Assembly: GCA_036417435.1 (NCBI GenBank)
Contig: CM070910.1
Span: 76,802,784-76,866,783 of the forward strand
DNA: 64,000 nucleotides
Reading direction: 5' to 3'
Origin: Inia geoffrensis
Taxonomy: Eukaryota; Chordata; Mammalia; Artiodactyla; Iniidae
Part shown: positions 1-14,000 of the stretch, in pieces
Numbering within the stretch: the first letter of the stretch is position 1
Layout: each line of letters starts with the position of its first letter
The notes under the pieces: model-generated
The model's database searches: none
Seen by the model: only the letters and a program-made list of their open reading frames with translations
Told to the model about the DNA's origin: nothing
Position numbers and translations under genes: made by a program

Positions 1-3000
1 AAGCCTTACCCTCACCCGAGCCCTAATCTTAACCAATACACAAACACTAACCCATGCCTTCACACGTATGTTAACCCTAAACCGCTGCCGTACAGTAACC
101 TGTACCCTAAGCCCTCCACATTCCCTAACACTAACCCTAACCCGAACCCGAAGCCTTACACTCACCTGTGACCTAATCTTAACCACTACATGAACACTAA
201 CCTGTGTGCTCAAACCTACACTAAACCAAATCCGTTACTGTACCCTAACCTGTACCCTGATCCCACCCTATTACCTAACCGTAACCCTATCCCGAACCCT
301 AACCCTAACCCTCACCCGAAGCCTTACCCTCACCCGTACCTTATTATTAACCAGTACACCAATAATAAACCGTGCCCTAACACGTACACGAAATCTTTAC
401 ACTTGCCATGCCCTAAACTGTACCCTAAACCCTCCCCATTCCCTAACCCTAACCCAAAACCAAACCCTACCCCTGTCCATCACCCGAAGTCTTACCCTCA
501 CCTGTGCCCTAATCTTAACTAGTACATCAACACGAAACAGTGCCCTCACACGTACGCTAACCCTTAACCGTTTCTGAACCCTCACCTGTATCCTGATCCC
601 TCCCAATTCCCTAACCCTAACCCTAACCCAAACCCTAAACATGACCCTAACCCGAAGTCTTACCCTCACCTGTGCCATAATCTTAACCAGTACATAAACA
701 CTAAACTGTGCTCTCAAACGTGCGCTAACCCTAAACCATTGCCGTAACCTAACCTGTACCCTAATCCCACCCCATTCCTTAACGCTAACCCGAACCCTAA
801 ACCTGATTGTCACCCGAAGCCTTACCCACACCCGTACCCTAATCTTAACCAGTACACCAATACTAAACCGTGCCCTCACACGTATGCTAACACTTAACCA
901 TCCCAGTGTCCTAACCTGTACCCTAAACCCTCCCCATTCCCTAAACCTAACCCTAACACAAACCCTAACCCTGTCCCTCACCCGAAGTCTAACCCTGACA
1001 CGTGCACTAATCTTAACCAGTACACCAACACTAACCCGTGCCCTCACACATACGCGAACCCTAAACCGTTGCCGAACCCTAACCTGAATCCTAATCCCTC
1101 CCCATTCCCTAACACTAAGCCTAACCCAAAACAATGACCCTGACACGAAGCCTTACACTCACCTGTGCAGTAATTTTAACAAGTACACCAACACTAAACC
1201 ATGCCCTCACACGTATGCTAACCATAAACTGCAGCCGTACTCTAACCTGAACCTTAATCCGTCCCCATTCCCTAACCCTAACCGTAACGTAAACCCTAAC
1301 CCTGACCCTACCCGAAGCCTTACCCTCACCCGTGCCCTAATCTTAAACTGTATATCAATACTAACCCATGCCCTCAAACTTACAAAAACCCTAAACCGTT
1401 GCCGTACTCTATACTGTACCCTAATCCCTCCCCATTTAATAACCCTAACCTTAACCCGAACCCTAACCCTGACCCTCACCAGAAGCCTTATCCTCACTCG
1501 TGCCCTAAACTTAACCAGTACACCAACACTAACCCATGCCCTCACACGTACGTTAACCCTAAACCCTTTCCGTACCCTAAGCTCTACTCTAGTCCCACCC
1601 CATTCCCTAAAACTAACCCTAACCCGAAACCTAACCTTGACTCTCCCCTAAATCCTTACCCTCACCCGTGCCCTAAACTTAACCAGTAATCCAATACTAA
1701 CCCATGCCCTCACACGTACACGAACCCTAAACCGTTGTTGTACCCTAACCTGTAACCTAATCCCTCCCCATTGCCTAAACCTAACCCGAACCCGAACCCT
1801 AATCCTGTCCCTCACCCGACGCCTTACCCTCACCCGTGCCCTAATCTTAACCAGTACACCAACACTAACCTGTGTCCTCACACGTACGCTAATCCTTAAG
1901 CGGTATCATACCCTAAAATGTACCCTAATCCCTCCCCATTCCCTAACCGTAACCTGAACCCTAATCCTGTCCCTCACCCAAAGCCTTACCCTCACCCGTG
2001 CCCTAATCTTAAACAGTACACCAGTACTAAACTGTGCTCTCACTTGTATACGAACCCTAAACCGCTGCCGTACACTAACCTGTACCTAATCCCTCCCCAT
2101 TCCCTAACCCTAACCCTAAACGGAGCCCTAAACGTGACCCTCACCTGATGTCTTACCCTCACCTGTGCCCTAATCTTAACCAGTACATCAAAACTAACCT
2201 GTGCCCTCAAACGTACACTAAACCTAAACCGTTGCCATACCCTAACCTGTATCCTAATTCCTCCCCATTACCTAACCCTAGCCCTAACAAGAACCCTAAA
2301 CCTGTCACTCACCCGAAGCCTTACCCTCACCCATGCCCTAATCTTAACTGGTACAACCATAATAAATCTTGCCCTAACACTTACACGAAACCTTAACCAT
2401 TGCCATGCCCTAATCTATATCCTAATCCCTACCCATTCACTAACCCTAACCCAAACCCAAACCCTAACCCTGAACCTCACCCGAAGCCTAACCCTCACCT
2501 CTGCACTAATCTTACCCAGTACACCAGCACTAACCCGTGCCCTCACACGTACACTAACCCTAAATCGCAACTGTACCCTAAACTGTAACCTTATTCCTCC
2601 TCATTCAATAACACTATCCCTAACGTGAACCCTACACCTGACCCTCACTCGAAGCCTTACCCCCACCTGTGGCCTTATCTTAACCAGTACATCAACACTA
2701 AGCCATGCCCTCAAACATACGGTAACCCTAAACGGTTGCCGTACTCTTACCTGTACCCTAATTCCTTCCCATTCCTTAACTCTAACACTAACCCAAACAC
2801 AATCCCTGACCCTCATCCGAAGCCTTACCCTCACCTGTGCCCTAATCTTAAACAGTACACCAACATTAACCCGTGTCCTCAGAAGTACGCTAACCCTAAA
2901 CTGTTGCCGTACCCTAACCCACACCCTAATCCCTCCCCATTCCCTAACGTTAATGCTAACCTAAACCCTAACCCTGTCCATCACCCTAAGCCTTACCCTC

Positions 3001-6000
3001 ACCCGGGCCCTAATCTTAACCAGTACACAAACACTAACCCGTGCCCTCACATGTGCACTAACCCTAAATTGTAGCCGTACCCTAACTGTATCCTAATCTC
3101 TCCCCATTTCCTAACCCTAATCCTAACGCGAACCCTAAACCTGACCCTCTCCCGAGGCCTTACCCTCAGCCGTGACCTAATATTAACCTGTAAATCAACA
3201 CTAATCCATGCCCTCAAACGTACGCTAACCCTAAACCGTTGCCGTACTCTAACCTGTACCCTAATCCCTCCCCATTCCCTAACCCTAACCCTAACCAGAA
3301 TACTAATCCTGACCCTCACTCGAAGCCTTACCTTCACACGCATCCTAACCTTAACCAGCATACTAATCCTGACCCTCACTCGAAGCCTTACCTTCACACG
3401 TATCCTAATCTTAACCAGTACACAAACAATAACCCGTGCCCTCACATGTACGCTAACCATAAACGGTTGCCATACCGTAACCTATACCCTAATCCCTCCC
3501 CAATTTCTAACCCTAAACCTAACCTGAACCCTAACCCTGTCCCTCACCAGAACATTACCCTCCCCGTGCCCTAATCTTAACCAGTACACCAACACAAAAC
3601 CTTGCCCTCACACGTACTCTAACCCTAAACCGCTGCCATACAATAAGCTGTACCCTAATCCCTCCCCATTCCCTAAACCTAACCCTAAACCGAACCCTTA
3701 ACCTGACCCTCACCCGAAGCCTTACACCCACCCGTGTCCTAATCTTAACCAGTACACCAACACTAACCCGTGCCCTCAAACGTACACTAATCCTAAACTG
3801 CAGCCGTACCCTAACCTGTACCCTAATCGCTCCCCATTCACTAACCCTTACCCGAACCCTAAACCTGACCCTCACGCGAAGCCTTACCCTCACCCGTACC
3901 CTAACCTTAACCAGTACACCAATACTAACGTGAATTCACACGTACGCTAACCCTAAACCATTGCTGTACTCTAACCTGTACCCTAATCCCTCCCCTTTCC
4001 CTATCCCTCACGCTAAACCGAACACTTAACCTGACCCTCACCCAAAGCCTTACACTCACCCTGCCCTAATTTTAACCAGTACACGAACACTAACACGTGC
4101 CCTCACACGTACGCTAACACTAACCGTTGTCGTATCCTAAACTGTACCCTAATCCCTGCCCATTCCCTAACCCTAACGCTAAGCTGAAACCTAACCCTGA
4201 CCTTCACCTGAAGCCTTACCCTCACCCATTCCCTAACCCTAAGCCTAACCCGGACCCTAACCCTGACACTCACCCAAACCTTACCCTCACCTGTGCCCTA
4301 ATCTTAAACAGTACACGAACACTAAACTGTTCTCTCACATGTATACGAACCCTAAACCGCTTCCGTACACTAACCTGTACATAATCTCTCCCCATTCCCT
4401 AACCCTAACCAGAGCGCTAACCGTAACCCTCACCCGAAGTCTTACCCTCACCTGTGCCCTAATCTTAACCAGTATATCAACACTAACCTGTGCCCTCAAA
4501 CGTACGCAAAATCTAAACCGTTGCCGTACCCTAACCTGTACCCTAATGCCACCCCATTACCTAACCCAATCCCGAACCCTAACCCTGATCCTCACCCGAA
4601 GCCTTACCATCACCCTTCCCCTAATCTTAACCAGTACACCAACACTAACCTGTGCCATCACACGTACGGTAACCCTAAACCGTGGCAGTACCATAAACTA
4701 TACCCTACTCCCTACCCATTCCCTAACCAGAACCCTATCCCTGACCCTCACCCAAAGCCTGACACTCACCAATGCCCTAATCTTAACCAGTACACCAACA
4801 CTAACCCATGCCTTCACACGTACGCTAACGCTAAACCACTGCCGTACACTAACCTGTACCCTAATCCCTCCCCATTCCCTACCATTAATCCTAACCCGAA
4901 CCCTAACCCTGAACCTCACCCGAAGCCTTACCCTCAACTGTGCCATAATCTTAACCAGGACATGAAAACTAACCTGTGCCCTCAAACCTATGATAACCCT
5001 AAACCGTTGCCGTACCATAACCTGTAAACTAATCTCTCCCCATTACCTAAACCTAACCCTAAACCGAACCTTAAACCTGTCACTCACCCGAAGCCTTGCC
5101 CTGCTCCGTACCCGAACCTTAACCAGTACACCAGCACTAACCCGTGCCCTCACACGTACGCTAACCCTAAACCGTTGCCGTACCCTAACCTGTATCCTAA
5201 TTACTCCCCATTCCCTAACCCTAGCCCTAACAAGAATCCTAATCCTGTCCCTCACCCGAAGCCTTACCCTCACCCGTGCCCTAATCTTAACCAGTGCAAC
5301 CATAATAAATCGTGCCCTAACACTTACACGAAACCTTAACCGTTGCCATGCCCGAAACTGTACCCTAAACCCTCCCCATTCCCTAACCCTAACCCAAACC
5401 CAAACCCTAACTCTGATCCTCACCAGAAACCTAACCCTCACCTGTGCACTTATCTTATCCAGTACACCAACACTAACCAGTGCCCTCACACGTATGCTAA
5501 CCCTAAACTGTTGCCAAACCCTAAACTGTATCCTAATCCCTCCCCATTACCTAACACTAACCCTACCCGAACCCTAACGCTGACCCTCACGTGAAGCCTT
5601 AACCTCCCCCGTGCCCTAATCTTAACCAGTACACCAACACTAAACTGTGCCCTCACACGTACACTAACCCTAAACCACAGCCGTACCCTAAACTGTACCC
5701 TAATCCCTCCGCATTCACTAACACTAACCCTAACCCGAACCCTAAACCTGACCCTCAACCGAAGCCTTTCCCTCACCTGTGGCCTTATCTTAATCAGTAC
5801 ATAAACACTAACCCATGCCCTCAAACGTACGCTAACCCTAAACCGTTGCCGTACCCTAACCTGTACCCTAATCCCTCCCCATTCCTTATCCCTAACACTA
5901 ACCCGAACACTAACACTGACCCTCACCCGAAGCCTTACCCTCACCAGTGCCCTAATCTTAAACAGTACACCAACACTAACTCGTGCCCTCACAAGTACGC

Positions 6001-8088
6001 TAACCCTAAACAGTTGTCGTACCCTAACCTATACCCTAATCCCTCTCCATTCCCTAACCCTAACCCTAACCAAAACTGTAACCCTGTCTATCACCCTAAG
6101 CCTTACCCTCACCCGGACCCTAATCTTAACCAGTACACAAACACTAACCCATGCCCTCACACGTACGCTAAACCAAAACCGTTGCAGTACCCTAAACTAT
6201 ACCCTAATCCCTACCCATTCCCTATCCCGAAACCTAAACCTGACCCTCAACCGAAACCTGACACACACCCATGTCCTAATCTTAACCACTACAGCAACAT
6301 TAACCCATGCCCTCACACGTACGCTCACCCAAACCACTGTCGTACAGTAACCTGTACCTTAATCTCTCCCCATTCCCTACCACTAAACCATACCCAAACC
6401 CTAACGCTGACCCTCACCTGTACCCTTACCCTCAACTGTGCCATAATCTTAACCAGGACATGCACAATAGCCTGTGCCCTCAAACGTACGATAACCCTCA
6501 ACCGTTGCCATACCGTAGTCTGTAACCTAATCCCTCCCCATTGCCTAACCCTAACGCGAACTCTAATCCTGTCCCACACCCGAAGCCTTACCCTCACCCG
6601 TGCCCGAATCTTAACCAATACACCAATACTCAACCGTGCCCTCACACATACACGTACCCTAAACCGTTGCCGTACCCTAACCTGTAACCTAATCACTCCC
6701 CACTGCCTAACCCTAACCCTAACGCGAACTCTAACCCTGTCCCACACCCGAAGCCTTACCCTCACCCGTGTCCTAAACTGAACCAGTACACCAACACTAA
6801 ATAGTGCCCTCACATGTATGCAATCCCTTAAGCGCTGTCGTACCCTAAACAATACCAAAATCCCTCCCCATTCCCTAACCCTAAACCTAACCCGAACACT
6901 AACCCTGGCCCTCACCTGAAGCCTTACACTCACCTGTGAACTAATCTTAACCAATACATGAACACTAAACTGTGCCCTCAAACACACTCTAACGCAAATC
7001 CGTTGCCGTACCCTAACCTGTACCCTGATCCCACTCCATTCCCTTACCGTAACCCTGAACCGAACCCTAACCCTGACCCTCACCCGAAGCCTTACACTCA
7101 CCCGTTCCCTAATCTTAACCAGTACACCAATACTAACCAGTGTCCTCACACGTACGCTAGCGCTAAACCGTTGCCATACCCTAACCTGTACTCTAATCCC
7201 TCCCCATTCCCTAACCCTAACCCGAAACTGAACCATTAACCGGACCCTCACACGAAGCCTTACACTCACTCGTGCCTTAATCTTAGCCAATACACCAAAA
7301 CTAACCCGTGCGCTCACACGTACGCTAACCCTAAACCGTTGCCATACCCTAACCTGTATCCTAATTCCTCCCCATTCCTTAACCTTAACCCTAACACGAA
7401 CCCTAACTCTGACCCTCACCCGAAGCCTTACCCTCACCCGTGCACTAATCTTAACCAATACACCAATACTAAACCGTGCCCTCACATGTACACGAACTCT
7501 TAACCATTGCCATGCCCTAACCTTTACCCTAATTCCTCCCCATTCCCTAACCCTAACCCTAAGCCGAAACCGAACCCTGACCTTCAGCCGAAGCTTAACC
7601 CTCATCCGTGCCCTAATGCTAAGCAGTACACCAACACTAACCCGTGCCCTCACAGGTACGTTAACCGTAAACCGTTGCCATACCTTAACCTGTATCCTAA
7701 TTCCTCCCATTCCTTAACCCTAACCCTAACCTAAACCATAACCCTGACCCTCAGCCTAATCCTTACCCTCACCCATGCCCTAATCTTACCAGTACATCAA
7801 CACTAACCCATGCCCTCCAACGTACGCTATCCGTAAACCGTTGCCGTACCCTAACCTGTACCCTATCCCTTCCATATTCCCTAAGCCTAACCCTAACACA
7901 AACCCTAACCCTAAACCTCTTCCGATGCCATACCCTCACCCGTGCCCTAATCTTAACAAGAACACATTTATCCGTGCCCTCATACATACGCTAACCTAAC
8001 ACCTTTGCCTTACCCTAACCTATACCCTAATAGCTCCCCATTCCCTACCCCTAACCCTATCCCGAACCCTAACCCTGTCCCTCAGCAG
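1..8088. repeat. HOR A, copy 1 (8,088 bp)
   Basis: Position 1 corresponds exactly to positions 8,089 and 16,177, which gives an 8,088 bp period made of about 49 subunits. Against copy 2 I noticed only three substitutions (at 360, 1,412 and 3,783) and no indels, so identity is at least about 99.9%. The repeat phase is arbitrary because the window begins inside the array. Minus-strand open frames such as 6,325-7,710 read as repeated Arg-Val dipeptides and recur at the same unit position in copy 2. Confidence 0.93.
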
Positions 8089-11000
8089 AAGCCTTACCCT
8101 CACCCGAGCCCTAATCTTAACCAATACACAAACACTAACCCATGCCTTCACACGTATGTTAACCCTAAACCGCTGCCGTACAGTAACCTGTACCCTAAGC
8201 CCTCCACATTCCCTAACACTAACCCTAACCCGAACCCGAAGCCTTACACTCACCTGTGACCTAATCTTAACCACTACATGAACACTAACCTGTGTGCTCA
8301 AACCTACACTAAACCAAATCCGTTACTGTACCCTAACCTGTACCCTGATCCCACCCTATTACCTAACCGTAACCCTATCCCGAACCCTAACCCTAACCCT
8401 CACCCGAAGCCTTACCCTCACCCGTACCTTATTATTAACCAGTACACAAATAATAAACCGTGCCCTAACACGTACACGAAATCTTTACACTTGCCATGCC
8501 CTAAACTGTACCCTAAACCCTCCCCATTCCCTAACCCTAACCCAAAACCAAACCCTACCCCTGTCCATCACCCGAAGTCTTACCCTCACCTGTGCCCTAA
8601 TCTTAACTAGTACATCAACACGAAACAGTGCCCTCACACGTACGCTAACCCTTAACCGTTTCTGAACCCTCACCTGTATCCTGATCCCTCCCAATTCCCT
8701 AACCCTAACCCTAACCCAAACCCTAAACATGACCCTAACCCGAAGTCTTACCCTCACCTGTGCCATAATCTTAACCAGTACATAAACACTAAACTGTGCT
8801 CTCAAACGTGCGCTAACCCTAAACCATTGCCGTAACCTAACCTGTACCCTAATCCCACCCCATTCCTTAACGCTAACCCGAACCCTAAACCTGATTGTCA
8901 CCCGAAGCCTTACCCACACCCGTACCCTAATCTTAACCAGTACACCAATACTAAACCGTGCCCTCACACGTATGCTAACACTTAACCATCCCAGTGTCCT
9001 AACCTGTACCCTAAACCCTCCCCATTCCCTAAACCTAACCCTAACACAAACCCTAACCCTGTCCCTCACCCGAAGTCTAACCCTGACACGTGCACTAATC
9101 TTAACCAGTACACCAACACTAACCCGTGCCCTCACACATACGCGAACCCTAAACCGTTGCCGAACCCTAACCTGAATCCTAATCCCTCCCCATTCCCTAA
9201 CACTAAGCCTAACCCAAAACAATGACCCTGACACGAAGCCTTACACTCACCTGTGCAGTAATTTTAACAAGTACACCAACACTAAACCATGCCCTCACAC
9301 GTATGCTAACCATAAACTGCAGCCGTACTCTAACCTGAACCTTAATCCGTCCCCATTCCCTAACCCTAACCGTAACGTAAACCCTAACCCTGACCCTACC
9401 CGAAGCCTTACCCTCACCCGTGCCCTAATCTTAAACTGTATATCAATACTAACCCATGCCCTCAAACTTACAAAAACCCTAAACCGTTGCCGTACTCTAA
9501 ACTGTACCCTAATCCCTCCCCATTTAATAACCCTAACCTTAACCCGAACCCTAACCCTGACCCTCACCAGAAGCCTTATCCTCACTCGTGCCCTAAACTT
9601 AACCAGTACACCAACACTAACCCATGCCCTCACACGTACGTTAACCCTAAACCCTTTCCGTACCCTAAGCTCTACTCTAGTCCCACCCCATTCCCTAAAA
9701 CTAACCCTAACCCGAAACCTAACCTTGACTCTCCCCTAAATCCTTACCCTCACCCGTGCCCTAAACTTAACCAGTAATCCAATACTAACCCATGCCCTCA
9801 CACGTACACGAACCCTAAACCGTTGTTGTACCCTAACCTGTAACCTAATCCCTCCCCATTGCCTAAACCTAACCCGAACCCGAACCCTAATCCTGTCCCT
9901 CACCCGACGCCTTACCCTCACCCGTGCCCTAATCTTAACCAGTACACCAACACTAACCTGTGTCCTCACACGTACGCTAATCCTTAAGCGGTATCATACC
10001 CTAAAATGTACCCTAATCCCTCCCCATTCCCTAACCGTAACCTGAACCCTAATCCTGTCCCTCACCCAAAGCCTTACCCTCACCCGTGCCCTAATCTTAA
10101 ACAGTACACCAGTACTAAACTGTGCTCTCACTTGTATACGAACCCTAAACCGCTGCCGTACACTAACCTGTACCTAATCCCTCCCCATTCCCTAACCCTA
10201 ACCCTAAACGGAGCCCTAAACGTGACCCTCACCTGATGTCTTACCCTCACCTGTGCCCTAATCTTAACCAGTACATCAAAACTAACCTGTGCCCTCAAAC
10301 GTACACTAAACCTAAACCGTTGCCATACCCTAACCTGTATCCTAATTCCTCCCCATTACCTAACCCTAGCCCTAACAAGAACCCTAAACCTGTCACTCAC
10401 CCGAAGCCTTACCCTCACCCATGCCCTAATCTTAACTGGTACAACCATAATAAATCTTGCCCTAACACTTACACGAAACCTTAACCATTGCCATGCCCTA
10501 ATCTATATCCTAATCCCTACCCATTCACTAACCCTAACCCAAACCCAAACCCTAACCCTGAACCTCACCCGAAGCCTAACCCTCACCTCTGCACTAATCT
10601 TACCCAGTACACCAGCACTAACCCGTGCCCTCACACGTACACTAACCCTAAATCGCAACTGTACCCTAAACTGTAACCTTATTCCTCCTCATTCAATAAC
10701 ACTATCCCTAACGTGAACCCTACACCTGACCCTCACTCGAAGCCTTACCCCCACCTGTGGCCTTATCTTAACCAGTACATCAACACTAAGCCATGCCCTC
10801 AAACATACGGTAACCCTAAACGGTTGCCGTACTCTTACCTGTACCCTAATTCCTTCCCATTCCTTAACTCTAACACTAACCCAAACACAATCCCTGACCC
10901 TCATCCGAAGCCTTACCCTCACCTGTGCCCTAATCTTAAACAGTACACCAACATTAACCCGTGTCCTCAGAAGTACGCTAACCCTAAACTGTTGCCGTAC

Positions 11001-14000
11001 CCTAACCCACACCCTAATCCCTCCCCATTCCCTAACGTTAATGCTAACCTAAACCCTAACCCTGTCCATCACCCTAAGCCTTACCCTCACCCGGGCCCTA
11101 ATCTTAACCAGTACACAAACACTAACCCGTGCCCTCACATGTGCACTAACCCTAAATTGTAGCCGTACCCTAACTGTATCCTAATCTCTCCCCATTTCCT
11201 AACCCTAATCCTAACGCGAACCCTAAACCTGACCCTCTCCCGAGGCCTTACCCTCAGCCGTGACCTAATATTAACCTGTAAATCAACACTAATCCATGCC
11301 CTCAAACGTACGCTAACCCTAAACCGTTGCCGTACTCTAACCTGTACCCTAATCCCTCCCCATTCCCTAACCCTAACCCTAACCAGAATACTAATCCTGA
11401 CCCTCACTCGAAGCCTTACCTTCACACGCATCCTAACCTTAACCAGCATACTAATCCTGACCCTCACTCGAAGCCTTACCTTCACACGTATCCTAATCTT
11501 AACCAGTACACAAACAATAACCCGTGCCCTCACATGTACGCTAACCATAAACGGTTGCCATACCGTAACCTATACCCTAATCCCTCCCCAATTTCTAACC
11601 CTAAACCTAACCTGAACCCTAACCCTGTCCCTCACCAGAACATTACCCTCCCCGTGCCCTAATCTTAACCAGTACACCAACACAAAACCTTGCCCTCACA
11701 CGTACTCTAACCCTAAACCGCTGCCATACAATAAGCTGTACCCTAATCCCTCCCCATTCCCTAAACCTAACCCTAAACCGAACCCTTAACCTGACCCTCA
11801 CCCGAAGCCTTACACCCACCCGTGTCCTAATCTTAACCAGTACACCAACACTAACCCGTGCCCTCAAACGAACACTAATCCTAAACTGCAGCCGTACCCT
11901 AACCTGTACCCTAATCGCTCCCCATTCACTAACCCTTACCCGAACCCTAAACCTGACCCTCACGCGAAGCCTTACCCTCACCCGTACCCTAACCTTAACC
12001 AGTACACCAATACTAACGTGAATTCACACGTACGCTAACCCTAAACCATTGCTGTACTCTAACCTGTACCCTAATCCCTCCCCTTTCCCTATCCCTCACG
12101 CTAAACCGAACACTTAACCTGACCCTCACCCAAAGCCTTACACTCACCCTGCCCTAATTTTAACCAGTACACGAACACTAACACGTGCCCTCACACGTAC
12201 GCTAACACTAACCGTTGTCGTATCCTAAACTGTACCCTAATCCCTGCCCATTCCCTAACCCTAACGCTAAGCTGAAACCTAACCCTGACCTTCACCTGAA
12301 GCCTTACCCTCACCCATTCCCTAACCCTAAGCCTAACCCGGACCCTAACCCTGACACTCACCCAAACCTTACCCTCACCTGTGCCCTAATCTTAAACAGT
12401 ACACGAACACTAAACTGTTCTCTCACATGTATACGAACCCTAAACCGCTTCCGTACACTAACCTGTACATAATCTCTCCCCATTCCCTAACCCTAACCAG
12501 AGCGCTAACCGTAACCCTCACCCGAAGTCTTACCCTCACCTGTGCCCTAATCTTAACCAGTATATCAACACTAACCTGTGCCCTCAAACGTACGCAAAAT
12601 CTAAACCGTTGCCGTACCCTAACCTGTACCCTAATGCCACCCCATTACCTAACCCAATCCCGAACCCTAACCCTGATCCTCACCCGAAGCCTTACCATCA
12701 CCCTTCCCCTAATCTTAACCAGTACACCAACACTAACCTGTGCCATCACACGTACGGTAACCCTAAACCGTGGCAGTACCATAAACTATACCCTACTCCC
12801 TACCCATTCCCTAACCAGAACCCTATCCCTGACCCTCACCCAAAGCCTGACACTCACCAATGCCCTAATCTTAACCAGTACACCAACACTAACCCATGCC
12901 TTCACACGTACGCTAACGCTAAACCACTGCCGTACACTAACCTGTACCCTAATCCCTCCCCATTCCCTACCATTAATCCTAACCCGAACCCTAACCCTGA
13001 ACCTCACCCGAAGCCTTACCCTCAACTGTGCCATAATCTTAACCAGGACATGAAAACTAACCTGTGCCCTCAAACCTATGATAACCCTAAACCGTTGCCG
13101 TACCATAACCTGTAAACTAATCTCTCCCCATTACCTAAACCTAACCCTAAACCGAACCTTAAACCTGTCACTCACCCGAAGCCTTGCCCTGCTCCGTACC
13201 CGAACCTTAACCAGTACACCAGCACTAACCCGTGCCCTCACACGTACGCTAACCCTAAACCGTTGCCGTACCCTAACCTGTATCCTAATTACTCCCCATT
13301 CCCTAACCCTAGCCCTAACAAGAATCCTAATCCTGTCCCTCACCCGAAGCCTTACCCTCACCCGTGCCCTAATCTTAACCAGTGCAACCATAATAAATCG
13401 TGCCCTAACACTTACACGAAACCTTAACCGTTGCCATGCCCGAAACTGTACCCTAAACCCTCCCCATTCCCTAACCCTAACCCAAACCCAAACCCTAACT
13501 CTGATCCTCACCAGAAACCTAACCCTCACCTGTGCACTTATCTTATCCAGTACACCAACACTAACCAGTGCCCTCACACGTATGCTAACCCTAAACTGTT
13601 GCCAAACCCTAAACTGTATCCTAATCCCTCCCCATTACCTAACACTAACCCTACCCGAACCCTAACGCTGACCCTCACGTGAAGCCTTAACCTCCCCCGT
13701 GCCCTAATCTTAACCAGTACACCAACACTAAACTGTGCCCTCACACGTACACTAACCCTAAACCACAGCCGTACCCTAAACTGTACCCTAATCCCTCCGC
13801 ATTCACTAACACTAACCCTAACCCGAACCCTAAACCTGACCCTCAACCGAAGCCTTTCCCTCACCTGTGGCCTTATCTTAATCAGTACATAAACACTAAC
13901 CCATGCCCTCAAACGTACGCTAACCCTAAACCGTTGCCGTACCCTAACCTGTACCCTAATCCCTCCCCATTCCTTATCCCTAACACTAACCCGAACACTA

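Noticed and set aside
5846..6781. Open frame of 311 codons on the + strand (Pro-Asn and Leu-Thr rich), repeated in HOR copies 2 and 3
   Set aside because: The hexamer and subunit periods are multiples of three, so open frames arise automatically. The peptide is just the translated telomere-like repeat, and overlapping frames on both strands are equally open.
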